A stretch of 64,000 nucleotides of DNA from NCBI RefSeq assembly GCF_030718205.1, contig NZ_JAUZQF010000023.1:146100-210099 (forward strand), read 5' to 3'. Shown here one piece after another: positions 52,482 through 61,226 of this stretch (positions are counted from its first letter, which is position 1; each line of letters begins with the position of its first letter). The DNA is from Nonomuraea turcica (GTDB taxonomy: Bacteria > Actinomycetota > Actinomycetes > Streptosporangiales > Streptosporangiaceae). The notes beneath the pieces are model-generated. The model was given only the letters and a program-made list of their open reading frames with translations, was not told the origin of the DNA and made no database searches. The translations under genes and the position numbers were made by a program.

Positions 52482-52682
52482 TCACAGCCGCAGGCAGGTG
52501 GAACGTCCGCCGGTGGCCACCGCGGCCATCATGTCGAGGACTTCCGAGGTGATCAACCGGCCTTCGGCGAGGCTGATCGTGCTGATGTGGCTCACCACGC
52601 GCCCGGGACGCCGATCTTCTGGTGGCCGTGCTCTGCGGGATCGCCCGCCGATCGTGCGGATGTGCTCAGTCACGTCGCTCAC
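52482..52682 (-). CDS. Small DUF3892-like protein
   Basis: 66 residues from GTG 52682 (VSDVTEHIRTIGGR). The middle (VVSHISTISLAEGRLITSEVLDMMAAV) resembles the small DUF3892 family, which has a His-Ile-x-x-Ile strand and a helix. The family assignment is tentative. The frame extends to 52796 without a convincing start and would overlap the divergent lipoprotein gene. Confidence 0.4.
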   Translation of the reverse strand: MSDVTEHIRTIGGRSRRARPPEDRRPGRVVSHISTISLAEGRLITSEVLDMMAAVATGGRSTCLRL

Positions 52683-52716
52683 CCGGCTGAACTGGACTCT
52701 TGGGTAGGGTCGAAGT

Positions 52717-53106
52717 ATGCGACTCCACAAGAGCCGGTTCGTGCCCCTCGCCCTCTTCGCCCTCTGCATCGCCGCCGCCGGTTGCGGCGAGGTCAATCAG
52801 ACCATCGACAAGGCCCAGGCGTGCCTGGAGGCACCGAAGATCGTCAGCGAGCTGGGCGCCCAGATCGCCAGCCTCACCAACGACCCCCAAGCCATGGACA
52901 AGGCCCTGGACGACGCCGCGGCCAAGCTCAACGACGTGGCGGACAAGGCCACCAACACCACGATCAAGCAAGCCTCCGACGACCTCGCCAAGACCCTGAG
53001 CGGCATCACCGTCAATGACGTCAACGACGCCGTCGACGCGACGCAGAAGGTCGCCACCGAGGGAGCCGCGTACGTGGAGAAGGTGACCAAGGCCTGCACC
53101 GGCTGA
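52717..53106 (+). CDS. Small helical lipoprotein
   Basis: 129 residues. Signal peptide with lipobox AAAGC (Cys23). The mature protein is a helical rod with heptads (AQIASLTNDPQAMDKALDD, AAAKLNDVADKATNTTIKQA) and a C-terminal cysteine (KACTG) that may pair with Cys36. It resembles actinobacterial spanin-like or outer-facing helical lipoproteins. The function is unknown. ATG 52717. Confidence 0.68.
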   Translation: MRLHKSRFVPLALFALCIAAAGCGEVNQTIDKAQACLEAPKIVSELGAQIASLTNDPQAMDKALDDAAAKLNDVADKATNTTIKQASDDLAKTLSGITVNDVNDAVDATQKVATEGAAYVEKVTKACTG

Positions 53107-53159
53107 GAGCTGAATCCCGGCTTCTCTAGGGGAAATGGGGACGAAATATCGTTTTTCCT

Positions 53160-53486
53160 ATGGAACCCGACCCGCGTTTTACCTTGGCCAATGAACGGAC
53201 CTTCCTCACCTGGCTGAGCACGGCGCTGGCGCTCAGTGCGGGTGGGGTGGCCATGGCGGCGGTGCCGGCCGACGTGTTCGTGCCATGGATCCGCACCGTA
53301 CTCGCCGTCGTGCTCGTCACGCTCTCCGCGCTGGCCGCGGGCATGGCCTACCCGCGCTGGCGCAACATCCAGCGGGCGCTGCGCAACCAGACGCCGCTGC
53401 CGCCACCAGCGCTTGCCGCCGTCTTCGGCTACGGCGTGGCCGCCGTGGCCGTGATCGCCCTGATTCTCATCATCCTCTCAGCGTGA
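53160..53486 (+). CDS. DUF202 membrane protein
   Basis: 108 residues. DUF202 signature (FTLANERTFLTWLSTALALS) followed by three transmembrane helices in total. These small proteins usually occur in pairs, as here. No ribosome binding site precedes ATG 53160, so a leaderless mRNA is possible. The role is unknown. Confidence 0.8.
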   Translation: MEPDPRFTLANERTFLTWLSTALALSAGGVAMAAVPADVFVPWIRTVLAVVLVTLSALAAGMAYPRWRNIQRALRNQTPLPPPALAAVFGYGVAAVAVIALILIILSA

Positions 53487-53496
53487 GGCGGCGAGG

Positions 53497-53832
53497 ATGA
53501 CTCCCGAAGAGGAGGTCTGGGATCGTGGGCTACAGAGCGAGCGCACCAGGCTCGCGTGGGTGCGCACGGCCGTGGCTCTGGCCACCGGCGGGCTCGGCGC
53601 GACCGGGCTGGCGGCCAGGAGCGGCCTGCCGGCCCTCGCGGTGGTGGTCTTCGCGCTGGCCGCGCTGTGCGGCGGCGTGCTGCTCATCAGGACCAGGACC
53701 CGGTTCCGGCGGGTGCAGGCGGCACTGCACGGTGGCAGGCCGCTGGACCCTGGACTGGACGTGGTCTTCGCCTGGCTGGGCACGCTCAGCGTGGTCGCGG
53801 GTGCCCTGACCTTTGTGTTCACCATTCGGTGA
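53497..53832 (+). CDS. DUF202 membrane protein (second of pair)
   Basis: 111 residues, with the variant start QSERTRLAWVRTAVALATG and three hydrophobic helices. It begins 10 bases after the first DUF202 gene and is co-transcribed with it. The pair probably forms a hetero-oligomer in the membrane. Confidence 0.8.
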   Translation: MTPEEEVWDRGLQSERTRLAWVRTAVALATGGLGATGLAARSGLPALAVVVFALAALCGGVLLIRTRTRFRRVQAALHGGRPLDPGLDVVFAWLGTLSVVAGALTFVFTIR

Positions 53833-53880
53833 GTCCGCTTGCGAGATTCCGGCGAGCAGGCGGAAACTCGAAGCAAGGGG

Positions 53881-54210
53881 GTGACCTCGTTGGAAGAAGA
53901 ACGCAGGATCGTGCCGTTCGAGTGCCGCAGTTGCTGGCACGTCTGGGAAGAGGAATACCTGGTCAGGCACGTCGACGATCAGCACGGCAACGAAGCGGAG
54001 ATCTGGTTGCGCAATCGGCTGCCCGTGCCGCCGCCGTCGCCGGGCGCCATCTGCCCGCGGTGCCGTCGCCAGGACAGCACCACCTTCCCTGAGGGCTACC
54101 TGTCGCGTCATCCGGAGCTGATCCCGCCGGAGAAACCGGCGGCGCCCGATCCGACCCCGCTGCTCAGCCCGGTGCCGCGTCCACCCTACTGGCAACCTGA
54201 CACACGGTGA
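53881..54210 (+). CDS. Small zinc-binding protein
   Basis: About 109 residues. Two Cys pairs, ECRSCWHVWEEEYLVRHVDDQH and CPRCRRQD, with nearby histidines suggest one or two zinc sites. The proline-rich tail is probably flexible. GTG 53881 abuts AAGGGG, TTG 53890 has better spacing, and the frame reaches 53839. It may be the last gene of the DUF202 operon. No family recognised. Confidence 0.6.
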   Translation: MTSLEEERRIVPFECRSCWHVWEEEYLVRHVDDQHGNEAEIWLRNRLPVPPPSPGAICPRCRRQDSTTFPEGYLSRHPELIPPEKPAAPDPTPLLSPVPRPPYWQPDTR

Positions 54211-54313
54211 GGATCGCCTAACGGCGAGTGTCGCAGGCACGTGCGGGAGACGGCCGAGCCGGACAGGGCGTCCGCTGAGTGGACACCGCTGTCCGGCCGG
54301 CCACTGGTCGCCA

Positions 54314-56158
54314 CTAGCTGCTGAGACTGTCCAGCCAGGCCTGGTGCAGGCCGGCGAAGCGGCCCGAGGCGGCGATGAGCCGGGCCGGCGGCCCGTCCTC
54401 GACGATCTCGCCCCGCTCCATGACCAGCACCCGGTCGGCGATCTCCACGGTGGACAGCCGGTGCGCGATGATCAGCGCCGTGCGGTCGGCCAGGATCGTC
54501 CGCAGCGCGCGCTGCACCAGGCGCTCGCTCGGCACGTCCAGGCTGGAGGTCGCCTCGTCCAGGATCAGCACGGCCGGATCGGCCAGGAACGCCCGGGCGA
54601 ACGCGACAAGCTGCCGCTGGCCGGCGGACATGCGGCCGCCGCGCTTGCCGACCTCGGTGTCGTATCCGTCGGGCAGGCCGGAAATGAACTCGTGGGCGCC
54701 GATCGCCTTGGCCGCCTCGCGCACCTGACGATCGGTCGCCTCCGGCCGCCCGAACCTGATGTTGTCCGCGACCGTGCCGCTGAACAGGAAGTTCTCCTGC
54801 GTCACCATGACCACGGCCTGGCGCAGCGTCGGCTCGTCCAGCGTCCGCAGATCAACGCCGTCCAGCAGCACCCGGCCCTCGGTCGGGTCGTAGAAGCGGG
54901 AGATCAGCTTGGCCAGCGTCGTCTTGCCCGCGCCTGTCGCCCCGACCAGCGCCACGCTCTGCCCGGCCGGGACCGTCAGGTCGAGCCCCGGCAGGATCGG
55001 CATCTCCTCGACGTAGGCGAACCTGACGCCCTCGAAGCGCACCTTGCCGCGCGCCCTGCCCTGCGGCAGCGGCTGCGGCTTGCGCGGCTCGGGCACCGAC
55101 GGCTCCTCCTCCAGCACGCCGGACAACTTCTCCAGCGCCGCGCCCGCCGACTGCAGCGTGTTGTAGAACTGGCTGACCTCCTGCATCGGCTCGTAGAACT
55201 GGCGCAGATACAGCAGGAACGCAGCCAGCACGCCGACCTTGACCTCACCCTGGAGCGCCAGCCAGCCGCCGTAGAGCAGCACCCCGCCGATCGTCAGGTT
55301 GCCGATCAGCTTGATGCCGGTCATGAACGTCGCGCCGAGCCGCATGCTGCTGGCGTTGGCGCCCCGGTAGTCGTCGTTCAGCTGCTGGAAGATCTCCTGG
55401 TTGCGGGGCTCGCGGCGAAAGGCCTGCACGGCGCGGATGCCGGTCATCGACTCCACGAAGTGCACGATCACCAGCGCCACCGTCTCCCGCGTACGCCGGT
55501 AGACGATCACCGACTGCCGCCGGAACCACCGCGTGAACAACAGCAGCAACGGCAGCGGGATCAGCGCGACCAGGCCCAGGTGCACGTCAAGGATCAGCAG
55601 CAGCACGGCCGTGCCCACCATGGTCAGCACAGCCTTGACCAACGCGTCGAACCCGGACTGCAGCAACTCGGCGATGGCCTCGATGTCCGAGGTCAGCCGT
55701 GAGATGACGCGGCCAGAGGTGTATCGCTCGTGGAAGCTCAGCGACAGCCGCTGGAAGTGGTCGAACACCCTCCTGCGCAGCTCCAGCAGGGTGCTCTGGC
55801 CGATCGTGCCCGACAGCCGCAGGAATGCCTGCCGAGTCAGCGCCTGCGTCACGGCCGCGGCCAGGATCACCCCGACCACGGTCAGCAGGATCGCCGGGCC
55901 CGACCCGCGGGTGATCGGCGGAATGCCCTCGTCGATGCCGACCGAGACCAGGAAGGGGATGGCGAGCCCGGCCGCGTTGGACACCACGATGATCGCCACG
56001 AGCAGCGCGATCTGCTTCCGGTACGGCTTGAGCAGGTCGCCGAGGAGCCGGCGGGAACGCGCCCGCAGCAGGATGGAGACCTTCTCCGGCAGCTCGTCCT
56101 GCTCCTCGGAGGCGACGCCGCGCCAGGACGCCGAGGTCGGCGTAGTCGTCGTCGTCAT
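54314..56158 (-). CDS. Heterodimeric ABC exporter, subunit 2
   Basis: 614 residues from ATG 56158, coupled to its partner by ATGA. Six transmembrane helices, then the ATPase with Walker A GATGAGKTTLAKLI, Walker B AVLILDEATSSLD and H-loop IIAHRLST. The signature before Walker B is MSAGQRQLVAFARA, a degenerate form. Lipid/drug exporter of the MsbA/LmrA type; substrate unknown. A longer frame to 57571 is a read-through shadow. Confidence 0.92.
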   Translation of the reverse strand: MTTTTTPTSASWRGVASEEQDELPEKVSILLRARSRRLLGDLLKPYRKQIALLVAIIVVSNAAGLAIPFLVSVGIDEGIPPITRGSGPAILLTVVGVILAAAVTQALTRQAFLRLSGTIGQSTLLELRRRVFDHFQRLSLSFHERYTSGRVISRLTSDIEAIAELLQSGFDALVKAVLTMVGTAVLLLILDVHLGLVALIPLPLLLLFTRWFRRQSVIVYRRTRETVALVIVHFVESMTGIRAVQAFRREPRNQEIFQQLNDDYRGANASSMRLGATFMTGIKLIGNLTIGGVLLYGGWLALQGEVKVGVLAAFLLYLRQFYEPMQEVSQFYNTLQSAGAALEKLSGVLEEEPSVPEPRKPQPLPQGRARGKVRFEGVRFAYVEEMPILPGLDLTVPAGQSVALVGATGAGKTTLAKLISRFYDPTEGRVLLDGVDLRTLDEPTLRQAVVMVTQENFLFSGTVADNIRFGRPEATDRQVREAAKAIGAHEFISGLPDGYDTEVGKRGGRMSAGQRQLVAFARAFLADPAVLILDEATSSLDVPSERLVQRALRTILADRTALIIAHRLSTVEIADRVLVMERGEIVEDGPPARLIAASGRFAGLHQAWLDSLSS

Positions 56159-57939
56159 CGCAGCGCTCCTTCCGACGCGTCGTCCAGGTCGGCGTCCTGG
56201 GCCAGCAGCTGCCGGTATTCGGGCACGTCGGCCAGCAGCTCGTGGTGCTGCCCGACGTGCGTGATCGTGCCGTCGCGCAGCAGCGCCACCTTGTCGGCCA
56301 GCAGCACGGTGGAGGCACGGTGGGCGACCACGATGCCGGTGGCGTCGCGCAGCACGTGCCGCAGCGCCTCCTCCACCAGCGCCTCGGTTTCCACGTCGAG
56401 GGCGGACAGGGTGTCGTCGAGCACGAGGATGCGTGGCTTGCTGAGCACCGCCCGGGCCAGGGCCAGGCGCTGCCGCTGGCCGCCGGACAGGGACAGGCCC
56501 TGCTCGCCGATGCGGGTGTCGAGGCCCCATGGCAGGTCGTACACGAACATGGCCTGCGCCGTCTGGACCGCGTCGGCCAGCTCCTCCTCGGTGGCGTCGA
56601 GCCGGCCGAGGGTGAGGTTCTCGCGCACGCTCATCGAGAACAGCGTCGGCTCTTCGAACGCGGTGGCCACCACCGACCGCAGCGTGGTGAGCTCCAGGTC
56701 GCGCACGTCGTGCCCGTCGATCGTGACCCGGCCGTCGGTGGGGTCGATCAGCCGGGGCACCAGCGCGGTCAGCGTCGTCTTGCCCGCGCCGGTCGCGCCC
56801 ACGATCGCCACCGTCTCGCCGGGGCGCACGTCCAGCCAGACGTCGTGCAGCACCGGCCGGTCCGCGCCGGGGAAGCGGAACCCGACGCCTTCGAAGCGCA
56901 GGTGGCCGCGCGGCCTGGCGATCGTGTCCGTCCCGCCTTCGATGGCCGGGACGGTGTCCATGACCTCCATGAGCCGGTCGGCCGAGGTCATGGCCTCCTG
57001 GCCCATGGCCAGGATGTAGCCGAGGCTGGCGATCGGCCACACCAGCTGCAGCATCAGCGTGGTGAACGCGACCAGCGCGCCCAGCGTCAGCGCGCCCGAA
57101 CCGACGGCCAGCGCGCCGAGCAGCAGCACCATGGCCAGCGTGATGTTGGGGATCACCTCGAGGAAGGCGAAGAACTTCGCCGACAGGCGCGCCTTGTCCA
57201 TCGACGTGCCGTAGACCTTGAGCGCGGCGTCGTCGTAGCGGTCGTAGACGTGGTGGCGGCGGCCGAACGCCTTGATCGTGCGGATGCCGAGCGCGGACTC
57301 CTCGACGAGCGTGGCGAGGTCGCCCTGCTCGTCCTGCACCTGGCGGGAGATCCTGATGTAGCGCTTCTCGAACCGCAGCGACGTCCACACGATAGGCACG
57401 GATGAGGCCAGCACCAGCAGCCCGAGCGGCCAGTACTTGTTGAGCAGCAGCACGGTCACCGTGATCAGCTGCAGGATGTTCATGACCAGGAACAGCATCC
57501 CGAAGCCGAGGAAGCGGCGGATCGTGGACAGGTCGGTCGTGGCCCGAGATAACAGCTGGCCGGACTGCCACTCTCCGTGGAAGCCCATGGGCAGGCGCTG
57601 CAGATGCTCATAGAGGTCGTCGCGGATGGCGGTTTCCAGGCCGAGCACCGGTTTGACCTGGGCCCACCGTCTGAGCAGGATCAGCAGGGCCTCGACGACG
57701 CCGACGCCGATCGCGAGCAGCCCGAGCGGGAGCAGCCCGGCGGAGTCGCCGTCGGCGATGGGGCCGTCGATGACCTGCTCGATGATCAGAGGGAGGGCGA
57801 TGCCGGCTCCGATGCCGACGATCGCGGCCAGCCAGATGAAGACCAATCTGGTGACGTAGGGGCGGAGGTAGGACTTCATCCGCCACAGGGAGTTGGAAGA
57901 CAGCAGGGGACGGCGAGGTGTGTGCGTATCGGGAGGCAT
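56155..57939 (-). CDS. Heterodimeric ABC exporter, subunit 1
   Basis: 594 residues from ATG 57939 (AGAAG upstream). Six helices, then Walker A GATGAGKTTLTALV, signature LSGGQRQRLALARAV, Walker B ILVLDDTLSALD. The aspartate instead of glutamate after Walker B marks the degenerate site of the pair, as in TM287/288- or BmrCD-type transporters. The partner therefore carries the active hydrolysis site. It forms one operon with subunit 2. Confidence 0.92.
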   Translation of the reverse strand: MPPDTHTPRRPLLSSNSLWRMKSYLRPYVTRLVFIWLAAIVGIGAGIALPLIIEQVIDGPIADGDSAGLLPLGLLAIGVGVVEALLILLRRWAQVKPVLGLETAIRDDLYEHLQRLPMGFHGEWQSGQLLSRATTDLSTIRRFLGFGMLFLVMNILQLITVTVLLLNKYWPLGLLVLASSVPIVWTSLRFEKRYIRISRQVQDEQGDLATLVEESALGIRTIKAFGRRHHVYDRYDDAALKVYGTSMDKARLSAKFFAFLEVIPNITLAMVLLLGALAVGSGALTLGALVAFTTLMLQLVWPIASLGYILAMGQEAMTSADRLMEVMDTVPAIEGGTDTIARPRGHLRFEGVGFRFPGADRPVLHDVWLDVRPGETVAIVGATGAGKTTLTALVPRLIDPTDGRVTIDGHDVRDLELTTLRSVVATAFEEPTLFSMSVRENLTLGRLDATEEELADAVQTAQAMFVYDLPWGLDTRIGEQGLSLSGGQRQRLALARAVLSKPRILVLDDTLSALDVETEALVEEALRHVLRDATGIVVAHRASTVLLADKVALLRDGTITHVGQHHELLADVPEYRQLLAQDADLDDASEGALR

Positions 57940-58084
57940 CACTTCTAGGTTAGTACGTGAGATCAACCCATTTTTGGTGGCGCGGAGGTGCGTTTCCTGT
58001 GCCTGACATGGGAAAACGTGAGGAATCATGCCCTTTCGGGCGGGCCGTTACGCTCATGGTGATGAGGCGTAGGATGTGGGACTC

Positions 58085-58564
58085 GTGATCAACGAATCAG
58101 ACCTGCCGCACCTGCGCCGCTGCGTCGAGCTGGCCACGCGGGCCCTGGAGGTGGGCGACGAGCCGTTCGGCTCCGTGCTCGTCTCCGGCGACGGCGCCGT
58201 CCTGGCCGAGGACCACAACCACGTGGCGTCCGGGGATCGCACCCAGCATCCGGAGTTCGCGCTGGCCCGCTGGTCGGCGGCGCACCTGACACCGCAGGAG
58301 CGGGCCGCGGCCACCGTCTACACCTCCGGCGAGCACTGCCCCATGTGCGCGGCCGCGCACGCCTGGGTGGGGCTGGGGCGGATCGTCTACGTGGCGTCGT
58401 CGGAGCAGCTCGCCGCCTGGCTGTCGGAGCTCGGCGTTCCCCCGCCGCCGGTGCGGACGCTGCCGGTCAACGACGTCGCGCCCGGCGTGGAGGTGGAGGG
58501 ACCTGTGCCCGACCTGGCGGACGAGGTACGCGACCTGCACCGCCGCTTCCACAGCGGCGGCTGA
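58085..58564 (+). CDS. Cytidine/deoxycytidylate deaminase-like zinc enzyme
   Basis: 159 residues. The zinc-binding H-[PA]-E is TQHPEFALAR, and the cysteine pair is GEHCPMCAAAH, giving the CDA-fold active site with Glu as proton shuttle. The N-terminal FGSVLVSGDGAVLAEDHNHV matches nucleoside/guanine-type deaminases. The usual HAE is HPE here. GTG 58085 is chosen; GTG 58076 is in frame. Divergent from the ABC exporter genes. Confidence 0.83.
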   Translation: MINESDLPHLRRCVELATRALEVGDEPFGSVLVSGDGAVLAEDHNHVASGDRTQHPEFALARWSAAHLTPQERAAATVYTSGEHCPMCAAAHAWVGLGRIVYVASSEQLAAWLSELGVPPPPVRTLPVNDVAPGVEVEGPVPDLADEVRDLHRRFHSGG

Positions 58565-58590
58565 CCGGCTTCGAGCCGTGGGCCACGTGG

Positions 58591-59706
58591 CTAGGACTCC
58601 TGGCCGAGCGCGATCGTCTCGGCGACCTCGGTGTGCCGCTCGGTCTCCTCCTGCGCGAAGCGCTCCGCGTCGAGCTTGTCGGCGATCTCCTCGTCCTGGT
58701 TCATCAGCGCCTCGAGTGACTGGCCGGCCATCTCCAGCACGCCCATCTCCGCGTACGCCTGCTGCAGCCGCGGGCTCCACAGCCCGATGTCCTTGACGCA
58801 CGGCACGATCCTGCTGAACAGCAGCGACCGGAACAACCTCAGGTACTCCGAGTGCTCGGTCGCCTCCATGGCCTCGTCGACCTCGGATTTCGACAGGCCC
58901 AGGTACTCCCAGGTCTCCTTGCCGCGCAGCCGGTCGCGCATCAGGTAACAACCCTCGATGACGAAGTCCTCGCGCTCGCGCAGCTCGCTCTCCGACAGGC
59001 TCCTGTAGTAGTCGCGCAGCGCCATCCGGCCGAAGGCGACGTGCCTGGCCTCGTCCTGCATCACGTACGCGAGGATCTGCTTGGGCAGCGGCTTGGTCGT
59101 GATGTCGCGCATCACCCCGAACGCGGCTAAGGCCAGCCCCTCGATGAGGACCTGCATGCCCAGATACGGCATGTCCCAGCGCGAGTCGGTCAGCGTGCTG
59201 TCCAGCAGCGCCTTGAGATGCTCGTTGATCGGGTACGCCAGCCCCACCTTCTCCTGCAGGAACCGGGCGTACGTCTCGGCGTGGCGGGCCTCGTCCATGG
59301 TCTGCGTGGCCGCGTAGAACTTGGAGTCCAGGTCGGGGACCGACTCCACGATCTTGGCCGAGCAGATCATCGCGCCCTGCTCGCCGTGCAGGAACTGGGA
59401 GAACTGCCAGGCCGCACCGTGCAGGCGCACCTCCTGGCGGGTCTGCTCGCTCATCCGCTCCCACAGCGGGGTGCCGTAGATGGCGATCGTCTGGTCGGGG
59501 ATCCCGAGCACGTTGTACGGGTCGACCTCGAGGTCCCAGTCGATGCGCTTGGTCGAGTCCCACTGCTTGTCCTTGCCCTTCTGATACAGGGCCAGCATGC
59601 GATCTCGGCCGTCGTCGTACTCCCAGGTGAACCGGCTGCTGCCGGCCATCTGGACGTCCCAGGTGGAGAGCTCGGGGGGGATGGTGTAGAGATCGTGCGT
59701 CGACAT
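58591..59706 (-). CDS. Ferritin-like di-iron protein
   Basis: 371 residues, helical. The paired carboxylate-histidine motifs MDEARHAETY (near 137) and MQDEARHVAFG (near 217), plus acidic residues in QFLHGEQGAM, form a di-iron site of the ferritin/R2 superfamily. The family includes N-oxygenases and R2-like ligand-binding oxidases; the reaction is not determined. GGAGG precedes ATG 59706. A TetR gene is divergent with two operators between, so this gene is probably its target. Confidence 0.8.
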   Translation of the reverse strand: MSTHDLYTIPPELSTWDVQMAGSSRFTWEYDDGRDRMLALYQKGKDKQWDSTKRIDWDLEVDPYNVLGIPDQTIAIYGTPLWERMSEQTRQEVRLHGAAWQFSQFLHGEQGAMICSAKIVESVPDLDSKFYAATQTMDEARHAETYARFLQEKVGLAYPINEHLKALLDSTLTDSRWDMPYLGMQVLIEGLALAAFGVMRDITTKPLPKQILAYVMQDEARHVAFGRMALRDYYRSLSESELREREDFVIEGCYLMRDRLRGKETWEYLGLSKSEVDEAMEATEHSEYLRLFRSLLFSRIVPCVKDIGLWSPRLQQAYAEMGVLEMAGQSLEALMNQDEEIADKLDAERFAQEETERHTEVAETIALGQES

Positions 59707-59726
59707 CGGACCTCCGGGGGGCGGTT

Positions 59727-59773
59727 ACGTACACCGTACGTCCTTGGTTCGAGCTTGCACGTACGGCGTACGT
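59727..59773. promoter_or_regulatory. Two TetR operator palindromes
   Basis: ACGTAC-N3-GTACGT occurs twice (59727-59741 and 59759-59773), perfect in both arms, centres 32 bp apart, each followed by CC. They lie between the di-iron and TetR genes. A TAGAAT -10 (59781-59786) puts the TetR start site on its ATG. Confidence 0.72.
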
Positions 59774-59791
59774 CCGTCAATAGAATGAGCT

Positions 59792-60430
59792 ATGCCCACG
59801 GAGCCTCTCTCGCGCGGCCGGATCGTCGCCGCGGCCATCGGCCTCATCGAGCGCGAGGGCGCGGACGCGATCTCCATGCGGCGCATCGCCGCCGACCTGG
59901 GCGTCGGCGTGATGTCCCTCTACAACCACGTTCCCAGCAAGGACGTGCTGCTCGACGGCGTGGCCGAGGCGGTGCTCAGCAAGATCGAGTTCACCGACGA
60001 CCCTGACGCGCACTGGACCGACCGCGTGCGGATGCAGGCACGGGCGTTCCGGCAGATCGCCCACCATTACCCGCGCTCGACCATGGTCGTGGTCAGCCGC
60101 CAGCTCCACTCCGCGGCCGGTCTGCTACCCGTCGAGCGGGCGCTGGCCACGTTGCGCAGCGCCGGGTTCGACGGGGCGGATGCGGTCAGGACCTTGCGGA
60201 TGTTCATCGCCTACATCGTGGGCTCGCTGCTGCGCGAGGTCGGGGTGACGCCGACGTTCGCGCCCGTCCACACCAGGACGATCAAAGCCGACAGTGTCGA
60301 TGCCGCTCTGTTCCCCGAGGTCAGTTCGCTGGCGCCGCTGCTGGACGAGTGCGACCACGAGGCCGAGTTCGAATTCGGGCTCGAGCTGCTGATCCAGGCC
60401 ATCGTGGCGCACTCGGCGCGCAGCCGGTGA
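59792..60430 (+). CDS. TetR family regulator of the di-iron gene
   Basis: 212 residues. N-terminal helix-turn-helix (SMRRIAADLGVGVMSLYNHVPS) at about 28-50 and a TetR_C_1-like ligand domain (LLDECDHEAEFEFGLELLIQAI). No ribosome binding site precedes ATG 59792, and TAGAAT is five bases upstream, suggesting a leaderless message. Operators between it and the di-iron gene predict autoregulation and repression of its neighbour. The ligand is unknown. Confidence 0.85.
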   Translation: MPTEPLSRGRIVAAAIGLIEREGADAISMRRIAADLGVGVMSLYNHVPSKDVLLDGVAEAVLSKIEFTDDPDAHWTDRVRMQARAFRQIAHHYPRSTMVVVSRQLHSAAGLLPVERALATLRSAGFDGADAVRTLRMFIAYIVGSLLREVGVTPTFAPVHTRTIKADSVDAALFPEVSSLAPLLDECDHEAEFEFGLELLIQAIVAHSARSR

Positions 60431-60433
60431 GAC

Positions 60434-60892
60434 TCAATACCAGTTGTGCGACCTGAAGTGGCCCCATGCGCCGCACGGCCTGCCGTATCTTCCCTTGATG
60501 TAGGTCAGGCCCCACCGGATCTGCGTCTCCGGGTTGGACCTCCAGTCGCGGCCCGCGCCGCTCATCTTGCCCGCAGGCAGGGCCTGTGGGATGCCGTACG
60601 CGCCCGATGAGCTGTTGCGCGCGCGGTGGTTCCAGTTGCTCTCCCTGGTCCACAGGTTGTCCAGGCAGCGGAACTCCTGAAGGTTCCACGATCGCTGGAC
60701 GACGTGGTCCAGGGCGATCTTCTTGTTCCTGCTTTCCGGCCGGATGGCCGGGATGTCCGGCTCCGCCGATGTGGTCCAGGTCCTGGTCCGGACCTGCGGC
60801 ACCGACTCCGCCCAAGCGGTCGTGGTGGCGCCGAACGCGGTGAACGCGGTGACGGAGATGAGAGTGCCGCTGAGTACACGTTTGCTGTCCAA
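60434..60892 (-). CDS. Secreted transglycosylase-like protein
   Basis: 152 residues from TTG 60892, with AAGGA five bases upstream and a signal peptide ending near AWA. The mature domain has FRCLDNLWTRESNWNHRA with the catalytic Glu of lysozyme-like folds, then GAYGIPQALPAGKM and WGLTYIKGRYG. It ends in a conserved H-x-x-H-N-W-Y. Such proteins cleave or bind peptidoglycan outside the cell and are growth- or resuscitation-related. Paralogous to the next gene. Confidence 0.8.
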   Translation of the reverse strand: MDSKRVLSGTLISVTAFTAFGATTTAWAESVPQVRTRTWTTSAEPDIPAIRPESRNKKIALDHVVQRSWNLQEFRCLDNLWTRESNWNHRARNSSSGAYGIPQALPAGKMSGAGRDWRSNPETQIRWGLTYIKGRYGRPCGAWGHFRSHNWY

Positions 60893-61130
60893 AACGATCC
60901 TTGCTGTCGGGTCGCGTGCGGACAGGCGCACAAGCTTTCGCGCCCTGCTCGTCCGCGTCCGTGGCTCGGACGTGGAGGGTCCGCCCGGCCCTCCGGGATC
61001 TTGCTCCGCCCGATCCTGCTGGGCGGCCCGGAGGGCACCGCGACGTGTCCTTTAGCACGATTCCTATTACGCGCCGTCACCGCGGGTCATACATCTCGAC
61101 ACGCGAAGGACAGGTGTTTGTGTGATCGTT
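60893..61130 (-). ncRNA. Structured 5' leader of the transglycosylase gene
   Basis: About 240 bases upstream of the TTG start contain a double hairpin: outer arms 60988-60997 and 61027-61036 (GCCCTCCGGG and complement, 10 bp), inner arms 61006-61011 and 61021-61026 (6 bp). The leader ends CGACCCGACAGCAAGGATC. Long leaders before Rpf/transglycosylase genes are often ydaO-type c-di-AMP riboswitches, but I do not find its main conserved blocks. Confidence 0.35.
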
Positions 61131-61226
61131 GCGGATAAACGGCCGGCTCGCTGGGACGGGATTGCCCGGCCCGCCGCGCCTATGGTCTGCCCTTGCCACA
61201 AGAATCGGGCAAGCCTGGGGTTTGGC

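Noticed and set aside
54314..57571. A single 1085-residue minus-strand frame across both ABC exporter genes
   Set aside because: Its first part is an arginine-rich shadow of the upstream exporter; the real gene starts at ATG 56158 with an ATGA overlap.
60893..61130. Confident ydaO (c-di-AMP) riboswitch
   Set aside because: Gene context and the CCCGACAGC end fit, but the other conserved blocks are not visible by eye; left as a structured leader.
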